Shown piece by piece: positions 15,790 to 25,097 of a DNA stretch of 64,000 nucleotides. Each line of letters starts with the position of its first letter. Position 1 is the stretch's first letter. Under the pieces are notes generated by a model. It was not told the origin of the DNA. It was given only the letters and a program-made list of their open reading frames with translations, and made no database searches. The position numbers were made by a program, and so were the translations under genes. This stretch comes from Bacteroidota bacterium (GTDB lineage Bacteria > Bacteroidota > Bacteroidia > Sphingobacteriales > Sphingobacteriaceae): positions 1 to 64,000 of the forward strand of contig JAEXHI010000023.1 in assembly GCA_023450085.1 (NCBI GenBank), written 5' to 3'.

Positions 15790-18700
15790 TTAAAACTGTA
15801 TGTTAACTCCAAAAGTGTAGGTCTTTTGTTGAGGATAGTACCTACCAATACCATTGGTGTTCTCTGGATCGAGGTTAATCAAATCGGTAATGGTGAACAA
15901 GTTCTGTCCTTGAGCATAAATCCTCAGGCTATTTGCTCCAATTTTAGATAACAATTTGTTTTTAAGCGTATAGGCGAACTCTACGTTTTTCAATCTGATG
16001 TAGCTAGAGTTTTGCACCCAGAAACTGCTTACCAAATAATTATTACCATTGGTATTTAAGCTTAAGCGAGGAAGTGGTGCATCTGGACGAGCAGGTGTCC
16101 ATCTGTCTAACCATTCTGCATTTACACGACCACCATTATGGAAAGCCCAAGCTGCGTTTTGTGTGAACAACTGTTGAGATTGTGCCGCTCCTTGGAATAA
16201 GAAGTTCAATTCAAAACCTTTGTAATTCACACCTCCATTAATACCATAAAGAATTTGTGGCAATGAGCCATTACCTAAATAAGTGATATCGTCATCGTTG
16301 ATCACCCCGTCGCCATTAATATCTTGATATTTGATGTCGCCAGGACCAGTTGAACTCAAATAGGCAGTGTGTTTTGGTGAAGCCGCATAATCTGCCGCGT
16401 CTTTAAAAATACCAATGGCTTTGTAACCATAAATACCGCCGTTTGGTCTTCCTGTGATACGTCTATATTCAGGAATATTTGAGGCTTCTGCCGCTTCTAC
16501 AATTTTGTTTTTAGCATAGGTAAAGTTACCGCCAATGAAGTATGACAAATCATTTGTTAACTGCTTAGTATGGTTAAGTACTAACTCAAAACCTTTATTG
16601 TCAACGATACCGAAGTTTTCAGCAGGCAAAGCAGCTCCAAAACTCAATGGAACAGACAATGATTTTGTGGCTAAAATGTCTTTCCTTCTTTCTTTAAACA
16701 AAGTGAAATCAACGCTTAATTGGCTTTTGAAGAATTTAGCTTCGATACCTGCATCCATTTTAATGGAAGTTTCCCAAGTTAAATTTTCGTTGGCAATAGC
16801 GCCAGGGGTTAAACCTGTCACAAAATTACCTCCAAATGGATACACATTAGGCACTAGGTTATAACGGTTGTAGTAACCAAAACGGCTAGGGATACGATCG
16901 CTACCCAAAGTACCATAAGAAGCTTTAAGTTTTAAAAAGTCGATGAACTTTACATTTTGCATGAAGTTTTCTTTGGTGATTAACCAACCCGCAGAGAAAG
17001 CAGGGAAATATCCTGTTCTTTCTTTCGGTGCAAAGTTTTCCGATTCGTCTCGTCTTAAACTTGCTTGGAAAAGATATTTACCATCGTAGTCATAGTTCAC
17101 ACGTACCGCAGCACTTCTTAGAGCTGTTTTATCTTCCCCATCACTCAATACTTCATTTAATGCAGGGCCGAAGTTTAAAATCTGCAAAGCAGAACTTTCG
17201 TAAGAATTTCTAGCACCGTAAATTCCTGTACCTTGATTTTGTTTTTGTAATACTAAAGCCAGCGCAGAGATCCCGTGTTTACCAAATCTTCTGTCGTAGT
17301 TAATGTGACCTTGCAATTCGGTACTTTGTCCTTCACCATATCCTTTAGAAAGAGATGATTTTGATTGCGAGTTCACGGTATATGTACCATCGTTATTTCT
17401 CACGTAAAGTGGCACCCACTGATTCCAAGTTTTATTTTGGTTGAAGTTTCTATCGAAAGCTAAAACTCCCTTGATAGAAAGACCTTCTACGCCGGGTATT
17501 TGTTGTACCACTTGAAAATTACTCATGAAATAGCTAGCGGAATTTCTGTTATAGCCACTTTCTTCGCTAATTAAAGCTAGTGGATTTGGATATACCCCTG
17601 GAGCAGCTAACAAGCCATTAGAAAATCTGGCAGGCTGTACTGGAGGGTTACGCATGGTATGCTCGAAAATGTTATCGATGCTCGCTGGCGGAGATTGTTT
17701 ATTTTCCAACCTACCTGATAAATCAATAGAGATTTTGGTAGTAGAAGTGGCTTGGATATCCACATTGCTCCTTACGTTATACCTCTTATAATTTAAAGAA
17801 CTGTACAAACCATCTTCGTTTAAATAGCCGAAAGAAGTAAAGTATTTAACTTTTTCACTACCACCTGCTAAAGATAAGTTGTGCTGCATTCTTGGAGCAG
17901 TACCACCAAGTACTAAATCCATCCAATCGGTATTAGGATTAGCATCTGGATCAGTTCCATTTTTAAAAGCCTCTAAGCGTTCCAAAGAAAACTCAGGTGT
18001 TGCATTTGGGTTATCATTTAATTTTGCCTCGTTGTACAACACAGCATATTCATAAGAACCTAATGCATCCGGCAATCTGGTTACCTTTGAGAAACCGTAG
18101 TTAAACGAATAGTTGGCCGATAGCTGTCCTGCTTTTCCACGTTTTGTGGTTACCAAAACAACACCATTGGCGCCTTTTACCCCAAAAATTGCTGCAGACG
18201 AAGCATCTTTCAAAATACTTACGCTCTCAATTTCGTTAGGATCCATTTGGCCAAAATCTCGACCAGAACGCACTACTCCGTCTATCACAAATAACGGTTC
18301 CATACTACCACCACCAAAAGTTGAGTTACCTCTGATGTAGATTTGGGTACCATCTGCTCCTGGTTCACCAGAAGGTTGCTTGGTAATTACACCTGGCGTA
18401 CGTCCAGCAAGGGCGTTACTTAAATCACCAACAGGTGTTTGCACGAGTTGTTTATTGTTTACGGTAGATACCGAACCTGTTACATTACTTCTTTTTTGAG
18501 TACCAAAACCCACAATCACCACGTCGTTAAGTGAGTTAGCACTTTCATCTAGCACCACATTAATCGTCTCTGATTTGGTGATTAAAAACTCTTGAGTGGT
18601 CATTCCGATAAAAGAGAATACCAAGGTAGTACCAGCTTTAGGGACAGTGATGGAATACTTACCATCTGTCGTAGTAGAAACTCCGTTAGTAGTGCCCTTA

Positions 18701-18837
18701 ATGATTACAGAAACCCCTGGAACTTCTTTGCCCAACCTGTCCTTCACCACACCAGAAACAGTAAGGTTCTGTGCGAATGCGCTCTGCAGAGCAAACGAAC
18801 AAATTAGCAATACGATTAATAGTCGAATTTTTTTCAT
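15790..18837 (-). CDS. SusC/RagA-family TonB-dependent outer-membrane transporter
   Basis: A 1015-residue TonB-linked barrel. After the signal peptide (ending SAFAQ) comes a carboxypeptidase-regulatory-like domain (LTVSGVVKDRLGKEVPGVSVIIKGTTNG). Next are the TonB-box region (DVVIVGFGTQKRSNVTGSVSTV), the plug (GRTPGVITKQPSGEPGADGTQIYIRG) and the barrel, ending in FGVNIQF with the terminal Phe expected for outer-membrane insertion. With SusD it imports glycan oligosaccharides into the periplasm. Downstream glycosidases suggest a beta-glucan. It is slightly shorter than some SusC proteins but complete. Confidence 0.97.
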   Translation of the reverse strand: MKKIRLLIVLLICSFALQSAFAQNLTVSGVVKDRLGKEVPGVSVIIKGTTNGVSTTTDGKYSITVPKAGTTLVFSFIGMTTQEFLITKSETINVVLDESANSLNDVVIVGFGTQKRSNVTGSVSTVNNKQLVQTPVGDLSNALAGRTPGVITKQPSGEPGADGTQIYIRGNSTFGGGSMEPLFVIDGVVRSGRDFGQMDPNEIESVSILKDASSAAIFGVKGANGVVLVTTKRGKAGQLSANYSFNYGFSKVTRLPDALGSYEYAVLYNEAKLNDNPNATPEFSLERLEAFKNGTDPDANPNTDWMDLVLGGTAPRMQHNLSLAGGSEKVKYFTSFGYLNEDGLYSSLNYKRYNVRSNVDIQATSTTKISIDLSGRLENKQSPPASIDNIFEHTMRNPPVQPARFSNGLLAAPGVYPNPLALISEESGYNRNSASYFMSNFQVVQQIPGVEGLSIKGVLAFDRNFNQNKTWNQWVPLYVRNNDGTYTVNSQSKSSLSKGYGEGQSTELQGHINYDRRFGKHGISALALVLQKQNQGTGIYGARNSYESSALQILNFGPALNEVLSDGEDKTALRSAAVRVNYDYDGKYLFQASLRRDESENFAPKERTGYFPAFSAGWLITKENFMQNVKFIDFLKLKASYGTLGSDRIPSRFGYYNRYNLVPNVYPFGGNFVTGLTPGAIANENLTWETSIKMDAGIEAKFFKSQLSVDFTLFKERRKDILATKSLSVPLSFGAALPAENFGIVDNKGFELVLNHTKQLTNDLSYFIGGNFTYAKNKIVEAAEASNIPEYRRITGRPNGGIYGYKAIGIFKDAADYAASPKHTAYLSSTGPGDIKYQDINGDGVINDDDITYLGNGSLPQILYGINGGVNYKGFELNFLFQGAAQSQQLFTQNAAWAFHNGGRVNAEWLDRWTPARPDAPLPRLSLNTNGNNYLVSSFWVQNSSYIRLKNVEFAYTLKNKLLSKIGANSLRIYAQGQNLFTITDLINLDPENTNGIGRYYPQQKTYTFGVNIQF

Positions 18838-18880
18838 ATTATATTTGGTCTTTTAATTTCACAATAGCGTTAGTTGCGCA

Positions 18881-19714
18881 CTATTTTTTAACGAAGCGCA
18901 TTTGGTGCACTGTTTCATTTGATTTTCCAGAACGCAATACCATTTCAGTAGCTGAAATAGAAATGATGCGATAATTGTTAGAAGCAACATCGGTTACACC
19001 AATAAATCTATCTGGCACATTTCCTGGAATGGTAATGGTAGCGATACCTGCACCTTGAACCGTAGTGCTAAACGTAAAGGCAGAATCATAAGATCTGTCT
19101 GCTGCACAGCTATAGTTTGGCGCAATGTTTCCCGCATTAAAGGTTTGTCCATTTGCTTTGTAGCTCAGTTTAAATGCATTATTTGCAAAACTGAAAGTGT
19201 AATCATCATCCACTTGGCAAGCAGCCAAAGCTCCGCCTCCGAAATATTCAGCAGGATTGTTTTCTGTTCCTACAGTAATAGGCGCCGTTGATGCTGGATC
19301 TAATTTCCAAGCGTGTGCCACTAACTGTTGGAAAATGGGATTGTTCAATGTTGGGGTGAAATCATCTTGATCTACCACAACAGCCTGCGTAGCGATGTCA
19401 TAGCCACCTTGACCGTAAGCATAAAGCTTCACATTGTAGGTGCCCTTAGAAATGAAATAAGCTTCAGTAGAAGCACCGGCAGATTTAGGGCCTTCATTCA
19501 AGCCAAAATCCCATTGGTAACGATAAGCATTTTCGGAAGTGCTTTCTAATAGATAGGTGTTTACTTTACCCTGTACTTTGGTGACTTTGAAAGCAGCCTT
19601 AGCAGGAGTTCCTAATTTACTGGCATAGTCCTCATCTTTACAGCCATAGCTTAAAAGTGTAAGACAAGCCAACAACAAAAGACAATGATGCCTTACAAAC
19701 GACTTGTAGTTCAT
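18881..19714 (-). CDS. PKD-domain lipoprotein, first gene of the glycan-utilisation operon
   Basis: A 277-residue surface lipoprotein. The lipobox is LLSYGC with Cys at residue 25. Residues of about 38-115 form a PKD-like domain (YRYQWDFGLNEGPKSAG, KGTYNVKLYAYGQGG), and the C-terminal half is a beta-rich domain with three cysteines (AACQVDDDYTFSF, NYSCAADRSYD). It probably acts as a surface glycan-binding protein in the place of SusE/SusF, though it has no clear similarity to them. It is unusual in being transcribed before susC, with a 43-base gap, instead of after susD. The operon promoter should lie between it and the divergent regulator. Confidence 0.8.
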   Translation of the reverse strand: MNYKSFVRHHCLLLLACLTLLSYGCKDEDYASKLGTPAKAAFKVTKVQGKVNTYLLESTSENAYRYQWDFGLNEGPKSAGASTEAYFISKGTYNVKLYAYGQGGYDIATQAVVVDQDDFTPTLNNPIFQQLVAHAWKLDPASTAPITVGTENNPAEYFGGGALAACQVDDDYTFSFANNAFKLSYKANGQTFNAGNIAPNYSCAADRSYDSAFTFSTTVQGAGIATITIPGNVPDRFIGVTDVASNNYRIISISATEMVLRSGKSNETVHQMRFVKK

Positions 19715-19893
19715 ACGATTTTTATTATTTGGTTATTGGGGTTAATTGACACAAATGTATTACCCATGGCCATCAAGCTCCAAATTTACAACCCCATCAA
19801 AACTACATCAAAACTGCTTAAAAAGCATCATTACAAAGGATTTCACCTACATCATTTGAAGAAACACAGATTTTACCTACTTTTATTTTGTTA

Positions 19894-22767
19894 ATGAAAC
19901 GCCAAATATTATTTATTCTATTTTTGTTTAGCTGCTTATTGAGTTTTGCTCAAAACCCAATAGGTATGCCCGACATTGTGAATTATGACAACACCACTTA
20001 TGGAGGGGGCACTCATAACTGGGATATCCAACAAGACAAAAACGGTGTTCTTTATTTTGCCAACGATGAGGGCCTACTCACTTTTGACGGTAGCCGCTGG
20101 AAAATTTATCCGCTCCCGAACAAAACCATTGTAAGGTCCGTTAAAATAGCGGCCGATCATAAAATATATGCAGGTGGCCAAGGTGACTTTGGTTATTTCA
20201 CGCCAGACGAAAATGGCAAGCTTACCTTCAACAGCTTAAAACCTAAAATTCCTAAAAGCTACAGCTCATTTGCCGACATTTGGAATATTCAATATGCTGG
20301 CAAAGCCGTATTCTTCAGAACCGAAAATGCCATTTTCAGATGGCTCAATAATAAGATTACTGTTTTTGGCACCAATTCCAAATGGTTGTACCTTGGGATG
20401 GCCAACAACGAAATTATTGCCTATGACAAAGCAAAAGGATTGTTGAAATTAGTTGGCGACAACTGGTTTCCTTTACTCAAAACACCTCTTTCTCCTACCT
20501 TCACCATCAGCTCCATGTGTGCCTATGGTAATGGCGGTATACTTGTAAGTTCACTATCGCACGGACTTCAGGTAATTAGCGATGGACAAATGATTCCCAT
20601 CAAGGAAGCCGCACACATTCCTAATATTACCAATACCTGCGATGTAAACGAAAATAGCCTTGCCCTCGCCACCTTAAACAATGGTTTTTTTCTGATAGAG
20701 AAAAATGGCAAAGATTTGTATCATTTGTCTAAAAACTCCGGACTTCAGAACAATTCGGTACTAAGTTTATTTAAGGACAACAACAACAATATTTGGCTAG
20801 GACTTGCAGACGGCATTAGCTTTATCGCTAGTGGAAATGCACTGAAGCACATTAACCCTCCTATTTTTGACAATGCTAGCGGGCACACTTCCGTCATTTA
20901 CCAAAACAACTTATACGTTGGCCTTTCCAACGGAATTTATAAACTTCCTTTAGCACAAAGTAGCGACATTAGTTTGGCACAGGCCAATTTTACCCCGATA
21001 ACCAATGCTGGTGGTCAAGCTTGGGGTATGAACGTACTGCATGGCAAGCTACTTTTGGGCAGGCATGAAGGTGCTTTTGAAGCGTTGAACAATCAAGCGG
21101 CACCGATTGTCACGGGAAGGGGTTATTGGAATTTTGTTGATTTCCCAAGTACCGACCCATCTAGCTTTTCGATACTTTCTGGAAACTACAACGGTATTTC
21201 CATATTTAATTACCAGAACAACCAATTCAAAGTAGTTGGCAATATTGAAAAATTCAGCGAATCAGCTCGTTTTGTCATTCCTGATGGCAACAACATTTGG
21301 GTATCACATCCTTATAAAGGCGTTTATAAAATCACCTTATCGGGGTTAAAAACCACTAATGTATCGCTTTACACCAACAAAAAAGGATTGCCTTCAACCT
21401 TCAACAACCATATTTATCGAGTTAAAAACCGCATTGTCGTAGGAACAGAAAAAGGTATTTACGAGTACAACCCTAAAACCGACCAATTCGAAATCTCGAG
21501 CTTTTTTACTCCTATTTTTGGAGAACGGTATGTACGTTATCTGAAGGAAGATTCGCAAGGCAACATTTGGTTTATCGAAGAAAAAAAGCTTGGCGTAGCA
21601 CAATTTGATGGAAAAAACTACAGATTGCTCTATATCCCTGAATTGAATGGCAAAACTCTAGGAGGTTGTGAGCACATCAATTGTATCGACGAGAACAATA
21701 TTATTATTGGAGCCCAAAAGGGTTTCTACCATCTTAACTTTGAGAAGTATCTGGGCAGGTATGGGAAACAGCAGGTCCGCATTAGCTTGGTTAAAGCATC
21801 TGGCAAAACCGACAGCCTATTATTTGGTGGCTACTTTGGTGATGTAAATGAAAACGCCGCCCAAAAAACCAAACATCGTATTCAACACAGCCTTAACTCC
21901 TTCCATTTCGAATACTCCTCTACCTTCACCAAAAACAAGGCAAACACTTTTTACTCTTGCTATTTAAAAGGCTTTGATGACAATTGGTCGGCATTGGATA
22001 AAAAGACCGAAAAAGATTATACCAATCTACCTGCTGGCCATTACATTTTTATGGTTAAAACGCAGGACAATTTGGGTAACGAATCACCTGCCGCCACTTA
22101 CGAATTTACCATTCTTCCGCCATGGTATCAGAGCATTGTTGCCTACGTGGTATACGTCTTGATTTTCATTGGAATCATTTACCTCGTGTATAAAAGGCAG
22201 CAACGTAAAATCACTAACCAGCGCATTGCTTTCCAGCGAGAACAGGAGCATACCAAATACATGCACCAATTGGAAATGGACAAGTCGGATAAGGAAATCA
22301 TCAAGCTAAAAAATGAGAAACTTGAACTGGAAATAGAAACCAAAAACTCAGAACTTGCTTCTAATACCATGCACTTGGTACAAAAGGCAGATTTAATGTC
22401 GAAAATTAAAACAGAGCTTTTTAAACTGAAAAAAGAGCTTAAGGATGATGAACAGGCCTCCGATTTTAACAAAATCATCAGACTACTCAATGCAGAGGAA
22501 AAATCAGATGAAAGCTGGGAACAGTTTACCGTTCATTTTGACAAGGTTCACGTTGATTTCTTGAAGCATTTGAAAGATGCCTATCCATCAATTAGCAGTA
22601 ATGAACTACGACTTTCTGCTTACCTTAAAATGAATCTTTCTACTAAAGAAATTGCCAAACTAATGAAGATTTCACCACGTGGCGTGGAGATTGGACGTTA
22701 TCGCTTAAGGAAAAAGTTGAACATTAATGGGAACGTGAACTTATTTGAGTTTTTCAATGCTTTTTAG
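19894..22767 (+). CDS. membrane-spanning one-component regulator: beta-propeller sensor, Y_Y_Y domain, LuxR-like HTH
   Basis: A 957-residue protein with a signal peptide (ending LLSFAQ), about 700 residues of two-component-regulator-type propeller repeats (GGGTHNWDIQQDKNGVLYFANDEGL, NNNIWLGLADGISF), a Y_Y_Y immunoglobulin-like domain (FDDNWSALDKKTEKDYTNLPAGHY) and one membrane helix (about 745-765). A coiled coil and a C-terminal LuxR-like helix-turn-helix follow (ELRLSAYLKMNLSTKEIAKLM, ISPRGVEIGRYRLRKKL). There is no histidine-kinase or receiver domain, so it should act as a one-component sensor that binds glycan outside and DNA inside. It is divergent from the PUL, which it probably controls. 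I chose the ATG at 19894 over a TTG six bases before. Confidence 0.9.
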   Translation: MKRQILFILFLFSCLLSFAQNPIGMPDIVNYDNTTYGGGTHNWDIQQDKNGVLYFANDEGLLTFDGSRWKIYPLPNKTIVRSVKIAADHKIYAGGQGDFGYFTPDENGKLTFNSLKPKIPKSYSSFADIWNIQYAGKAVFFRTENAIFRWLNNKITVFGTNSKWLYLGMANNEIIAYDKAKGLLKLVGDNWFPLLKTPLSPTFTISSMCAYGNGGILVSSLSHGLQVISDGQMIPIKEAAHIPNITNTCDVNENSLALATLNNGFFLIEKNGKDLYHLSKNSGLQNNSVLSLFKDNNNNIWLGLADGISFIASGNALKHINPPIFDNASGHTSVIYQNNLYVGLSNGIYKLPLAQSSDISLAQANFTPITNAGGQAWGMNVLHGKLLLGRHEGAFEALNNQAAPIVTGRGYWNFVDFPSTDPSSFSILSGNYNGISIFNYQNNQFKVVGNIEKFSESARFVIPDGNNIWVSHPYKGVYKITLSGLKTTNVSLYTNKKGLPSTFNNHIYRVKNRIVVGTEKGIYEYNPKTDQFEISSFFTPIFGERYVRYLKEDSQGNIWFIEEKKLGVAQFDGKNYRLLYIPELNGKTLGGCEHINCIDENNIIIGAQKGFYHLNFEKYLGRYGKQQVRISLVKASGKTDSLLFGGYFGDVNENAAQKTKHRIQHSLNSFHFEYSSTFTKNKANTFYSCYLKGFDDNWSALDKKTEKDYTNLPAGHYIFMVKTQDNLGNESPAATYEFTILPPWYQSIVAYVVYVLIFIGIIYLVYKRQQRKITNQRIAFQREQEHTKYMHQLEMDKSDKEIIKLKNEKLELEIETKNSELASNTMHLVQKADLMSKIKTELFKLKKELKDDEQASDFNKIIRLLNAEEKSDESWEQFTVHFDKVHVDFLKHLKDAYPSISSNELRLSAYLKMNLSTKEIAKLMKISPRGVEIGRYRLRKKLNINGNVNLFEFFNAF

Positions 22768-22773
22768 TTAGTC

Positions 22774-22870
22774 TGTCATGTTGAGCCTTTCCCCGTCAGC
22801 GCAAGCCATCACCTTTCAGCCTGAGCTTGTCGAAGGCCTCCACTAATGTTTCGACAAGCTCAACATGACA
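22774..22870. repeat. composite GTCAT...ATGAC palindrome with two competing stems
   Basis: TGTCATGTTGAGC (22774-22786) pairs perfectly with GCTCAACATGACA (22858-22870). An inner stem, GAGCTTGTCGAA (22823-22834), pairs perfectly with TTCGACAAGCTC (22850-22861). The two right arms overlap by four bases, so the full stems cannot both form. It lies directly past the regulator's stop, where it could also end transcription. Confidence 0.7.
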
Positions 22871-22937
22871 ACGGTGCTCCAAACAAAAAACCTCTTAAAT
22901 TTTCTATTTAAAAATGCATATCACTATCTTAGTGAAT

Positions 22938-24248
22938 ATGCAACTGCTCGTTTACTCTCCACAGGTTACCCCACGCACCAAATACATCTTCAATTTTATT
23001 TTCAGAGAGGTCCTGCGTTGCGACTTCGATTTCACCAGCGTAGCCCAACAATTTGTAGATTACACCGGCCCAAAGTTCACTTATGCAGATGCTCCTTTGA
23101 CTGATGAGCTTTTTTTTAAAGCCGACGGCCTCTTGTCAAAAAACAGTGTTGAACCATTAAACATTGAAATCAGTGATTTTGGGAATGATCGTGTACCCTT
23201 TGCCGTAAAAGAAAGCGCATTACCTTTTGACATCTTTGCCGCATCATTCTATTTCTTGAGCAGATATGAAGAATATTTACCTTACGAACCTGATGAGCAC
23301 CTGAGATTTCCCGCCAAGTTGAGCCTACAGTTTCAGCTAGGCCTTTTGAAAGTACCAGTAATTGACCAGTGGGGAATTATTTTAAAAAACCTGCTCATCA
23401 ACAAACTTTCGGGACTACATTTTGGAAGTAGAAAATTCGAATTCATCCCTACTATTGACATCGACCGAGCTTATCATTTCAAATCTAGTGGAATCATTAA
23501 AAATGCTGCTCGTTTAGTAAGAGCATTGACCAAAGGCGATACCGAAAAGTTCAGGGATATTATTCGTACAGGCTTAGGAAAAAGAAAAGACCCTTTTGAT
23601 ACCTATCAGTTTCTACATCAGATCCATCAAAAATATAGTTTGAACGCTGTTTTCTTTTTTTTGCTTTCCTACAAGGGCCATCGAACGCATGATGTGAACA
23701 TCCATCCAAACGACGATTTATTGCAGCAATTAATCAGAAATACTGCTAAAGATGCTAAGATTGGCGTACACCCTTCTTATGCCTCCAATAACAATATCGC
23801 TAAGCTTAAGGAAGAAAAAGAATTGTTGGAATCTGTGCTAAATAAAAGTGTTGATCTCTCCAGACAGCATTACCTCAAGCTACATCTACCTAAAACCTAT
23901 CTACAACTTATCAAAGTAGGCATTAATCACGATTATACGATGGGCTATGCTTCGCAAGTAGGTTTTAGAGCAGGAACTTGCACCCCGTTTTTTTGGTATG
24001 ATTTACAGCTCGACAAACAATCCCATCTTAAAATTCATCCTTTTGCAGTAATGGACAGTACCTTACGCAAATATCTGAAATTAAACCCCACCCAAGCCTT
24101 AATGCTCATTCACGAGTTAGTGGAAAGTGTAAAAATTGTGGATGGTACCTTTTATAGTTTGTGGCACAACGAAAGTCTTTCGGAAACCGGCAATTGGAAA
24201 GACTGGAAACAGGTGTATGAAAAAATGATAGCGCTTTCTAGAACTTAA
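22938..24248 (+). CDS. polysaccharide deacetylase-like protein (DUF7033 type)
   Basis: A 436-residue protein started at the ATG at 22938, which gives the natural opening MQLLVYSPQVTPRTKYIFNF. Residues of about 1-150 resemble DUF7033, with a segment typical of the family (FDIFAASFYFLSRYEEYLPYEPDEHLRFP). From about 175, FIPTIDIDRAYHFKS opens a NodB-like polysaccharide-deacetylase fold; DIDRAY gives the metal-binding Asp positions and GVHPSY a later motif. Such proteins occur in capsule and exopolysaccharide regions. Activity is inferred. A TATCTTAG box, one base off consensus, ends five bases before the ATG. Confidence 0.78.
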   Translation: MQLLVYSPQVTPRTKYIFNFIFREVLRCDFDFTSVAQQFVDYTGPKFTYADAPLTDELFFKADGLLSKNSVEPLNIEISDFGNDRVPFAVKESALPFDIFAASFYFLSRYEEYLPYEPDEHLRFPAKLSLQFQLGLLKVPVIDQWGIILKNLLINKLSGLHFGSRKFEFIPTIDIDRAYHFKSSGIIKNAARLVRALTKGDTEKFRDIIRTGLGKRKDPFDTYQFLHQIHQKYSLNAVFFFLLSYKGHRTHDVNIHPNDDLLQQLIRNTAKDAKIGVHPSYASNNNIAKLKEEKELLESVLNKSVDLSRQHYLKLHLPKTYLQLIKVGINHDYTMGYASQVGFRAGTCTPFFWYDLQLDKQSHLKIHPFAVMDSTLRKYLKLNPTQALMLIHELVESVKIVDGTFYSLWHNESLSETGNWKDWKQVYEKMIALSRT

Positions 24249-24405
24249 TTTGGTTTATATTTTAAATAAAAAAGCGCTAGCCTTCATTTCCTTTTTTATA
24301 TTGAACCTCACCTTTATTTCTGTCAAAAAAGAAATATTTTAGGGAAAGAAATTCTGAATTCTAGACTAGATTAAAACAATAGGAGTCCTTTACTTGGCAA
24401 ACAAA

Positions 24406-24440
24406 TCGTAATTCGTAAATCTAAAATCGTAAATTTAAAT
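24406..24440 (+). repeat. five phased degenerate 7-base units directly before upp
   Basis: The 35 bases split exactly into five heptamers, the first two being TCGTAAT TCGTAAA. Three of the five carry TCGTAA. The array ends one base before the upp ATG and so replaces the usual ribosome-binding region. Similar arrays with other unit sequences abut several other genes in this window. Confidence 0.6.
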
Positions 24441-24441
24441 C

Positions 24442-25086
24442 ATGATATACGACCTAAGCAAAAACAACAGCATTGCCAACACTTTTATTGCCGAATTAAG
24501 AGACGAGCAAGTACAAAAGGATGCCATGCGCTTCCGTAAAAACATGGAGCGTTTGGGCGTTTTCTTTGCGCACGAAATAAGCAGAACTTTAAAATACAAG
24601 GAAGTTGAAACCCAAACGCCGCTTGGCATTGCCAAAAGTCAAGTATTGGAACAACCTCCAGTTTTAGCCACTATTTTACGAGCAGGAATTCCAATGCATC
24701 AAGGTATGTTGAGTGTGTTTGACCAAGCCGAGTCTGCTTTTATCACGGCTTATCGCAAGACCAAGAAAAATGGCGATTTCGTGATTCAAATGGAGCATAT
24801 CTCAGCCCCTGATTTAGAAGGCAAAACCGTTATTTTGGTTGACCCGATGTTGGCTACTGGTTTAAGTATTGTGCTTTGCGCAAAAGAGCTCATCAATGCC
24901 TACAAAATCGAAAAACTGCATATTGTTGCGGCCATTGCCAGTACCGAAGGTGTAGCCCATGTAAAAGCCAATTTGCCTAAAGCAAGTTTATGGCTCGGTG
25001 CTATTGATAGCGAAATGACCAGCAAAAGTTACATCGTACCTGGTTTGGGCGACGCGGGCGATTTAGCTTATGGGATAAAGCAGTAA
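24442..25086 (+). CDS. upp: uracil phosphoribosyltransferase
   Basis: A 214-residue enzyme that makes UMP from uracil and PRPP in pyrimidine salvage. The PRPP-binding loop VILVDPMLATGLSI is the family signature. TILRAGIPMHQGML supplies the earlier flexible-loop motif. The C-terminus (KSYIVPGLGDAGDLAYG) is the conserved uracil-binding region. Length is standard. The lipoprotein gene downstream begins 11 bases later and may be cotranscribed, without an obvious functional link. Confidence 0.96.
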   Translation: MIYDLSKNNSIANTFIAELRDEQVQKDAMRFRKNMERLGVFFAHEISRTLKYKEVETQTPLGIAKSQVLEQPPVLATILRAGIPMHQGMLSVFDQAESAFITAYRKTKKNGDFVIQMEHISAPDLEGKTVILVDPMLATGLSIVLCAKELINAYKIEKLHIVAAIASTEGVAHVKANLPKASLWLGAIDSEMTSKSYIVPGLGDAGDLAYGIKQ

Positions 25087-25097
25087 TTCCCTTAAAA

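Noticed and set aside
16535..18856. Plus-strand frames of 70-110 residues opposite susC
   Set aside because: Shadows of a long, complete SusC gene.
22179..22490. 103-residue Ser/Leu-rich minus-strand frame within the regulator
   Set aside because: Mirror of the Lys/Glu-rich coiled coil in the real gene.
22865..23104. 79-residue plus-strand frame at the start of the deacetylase-like gene
   Set aside because: Out of frame with the conserved protein and overlapping it; no supporting motif.
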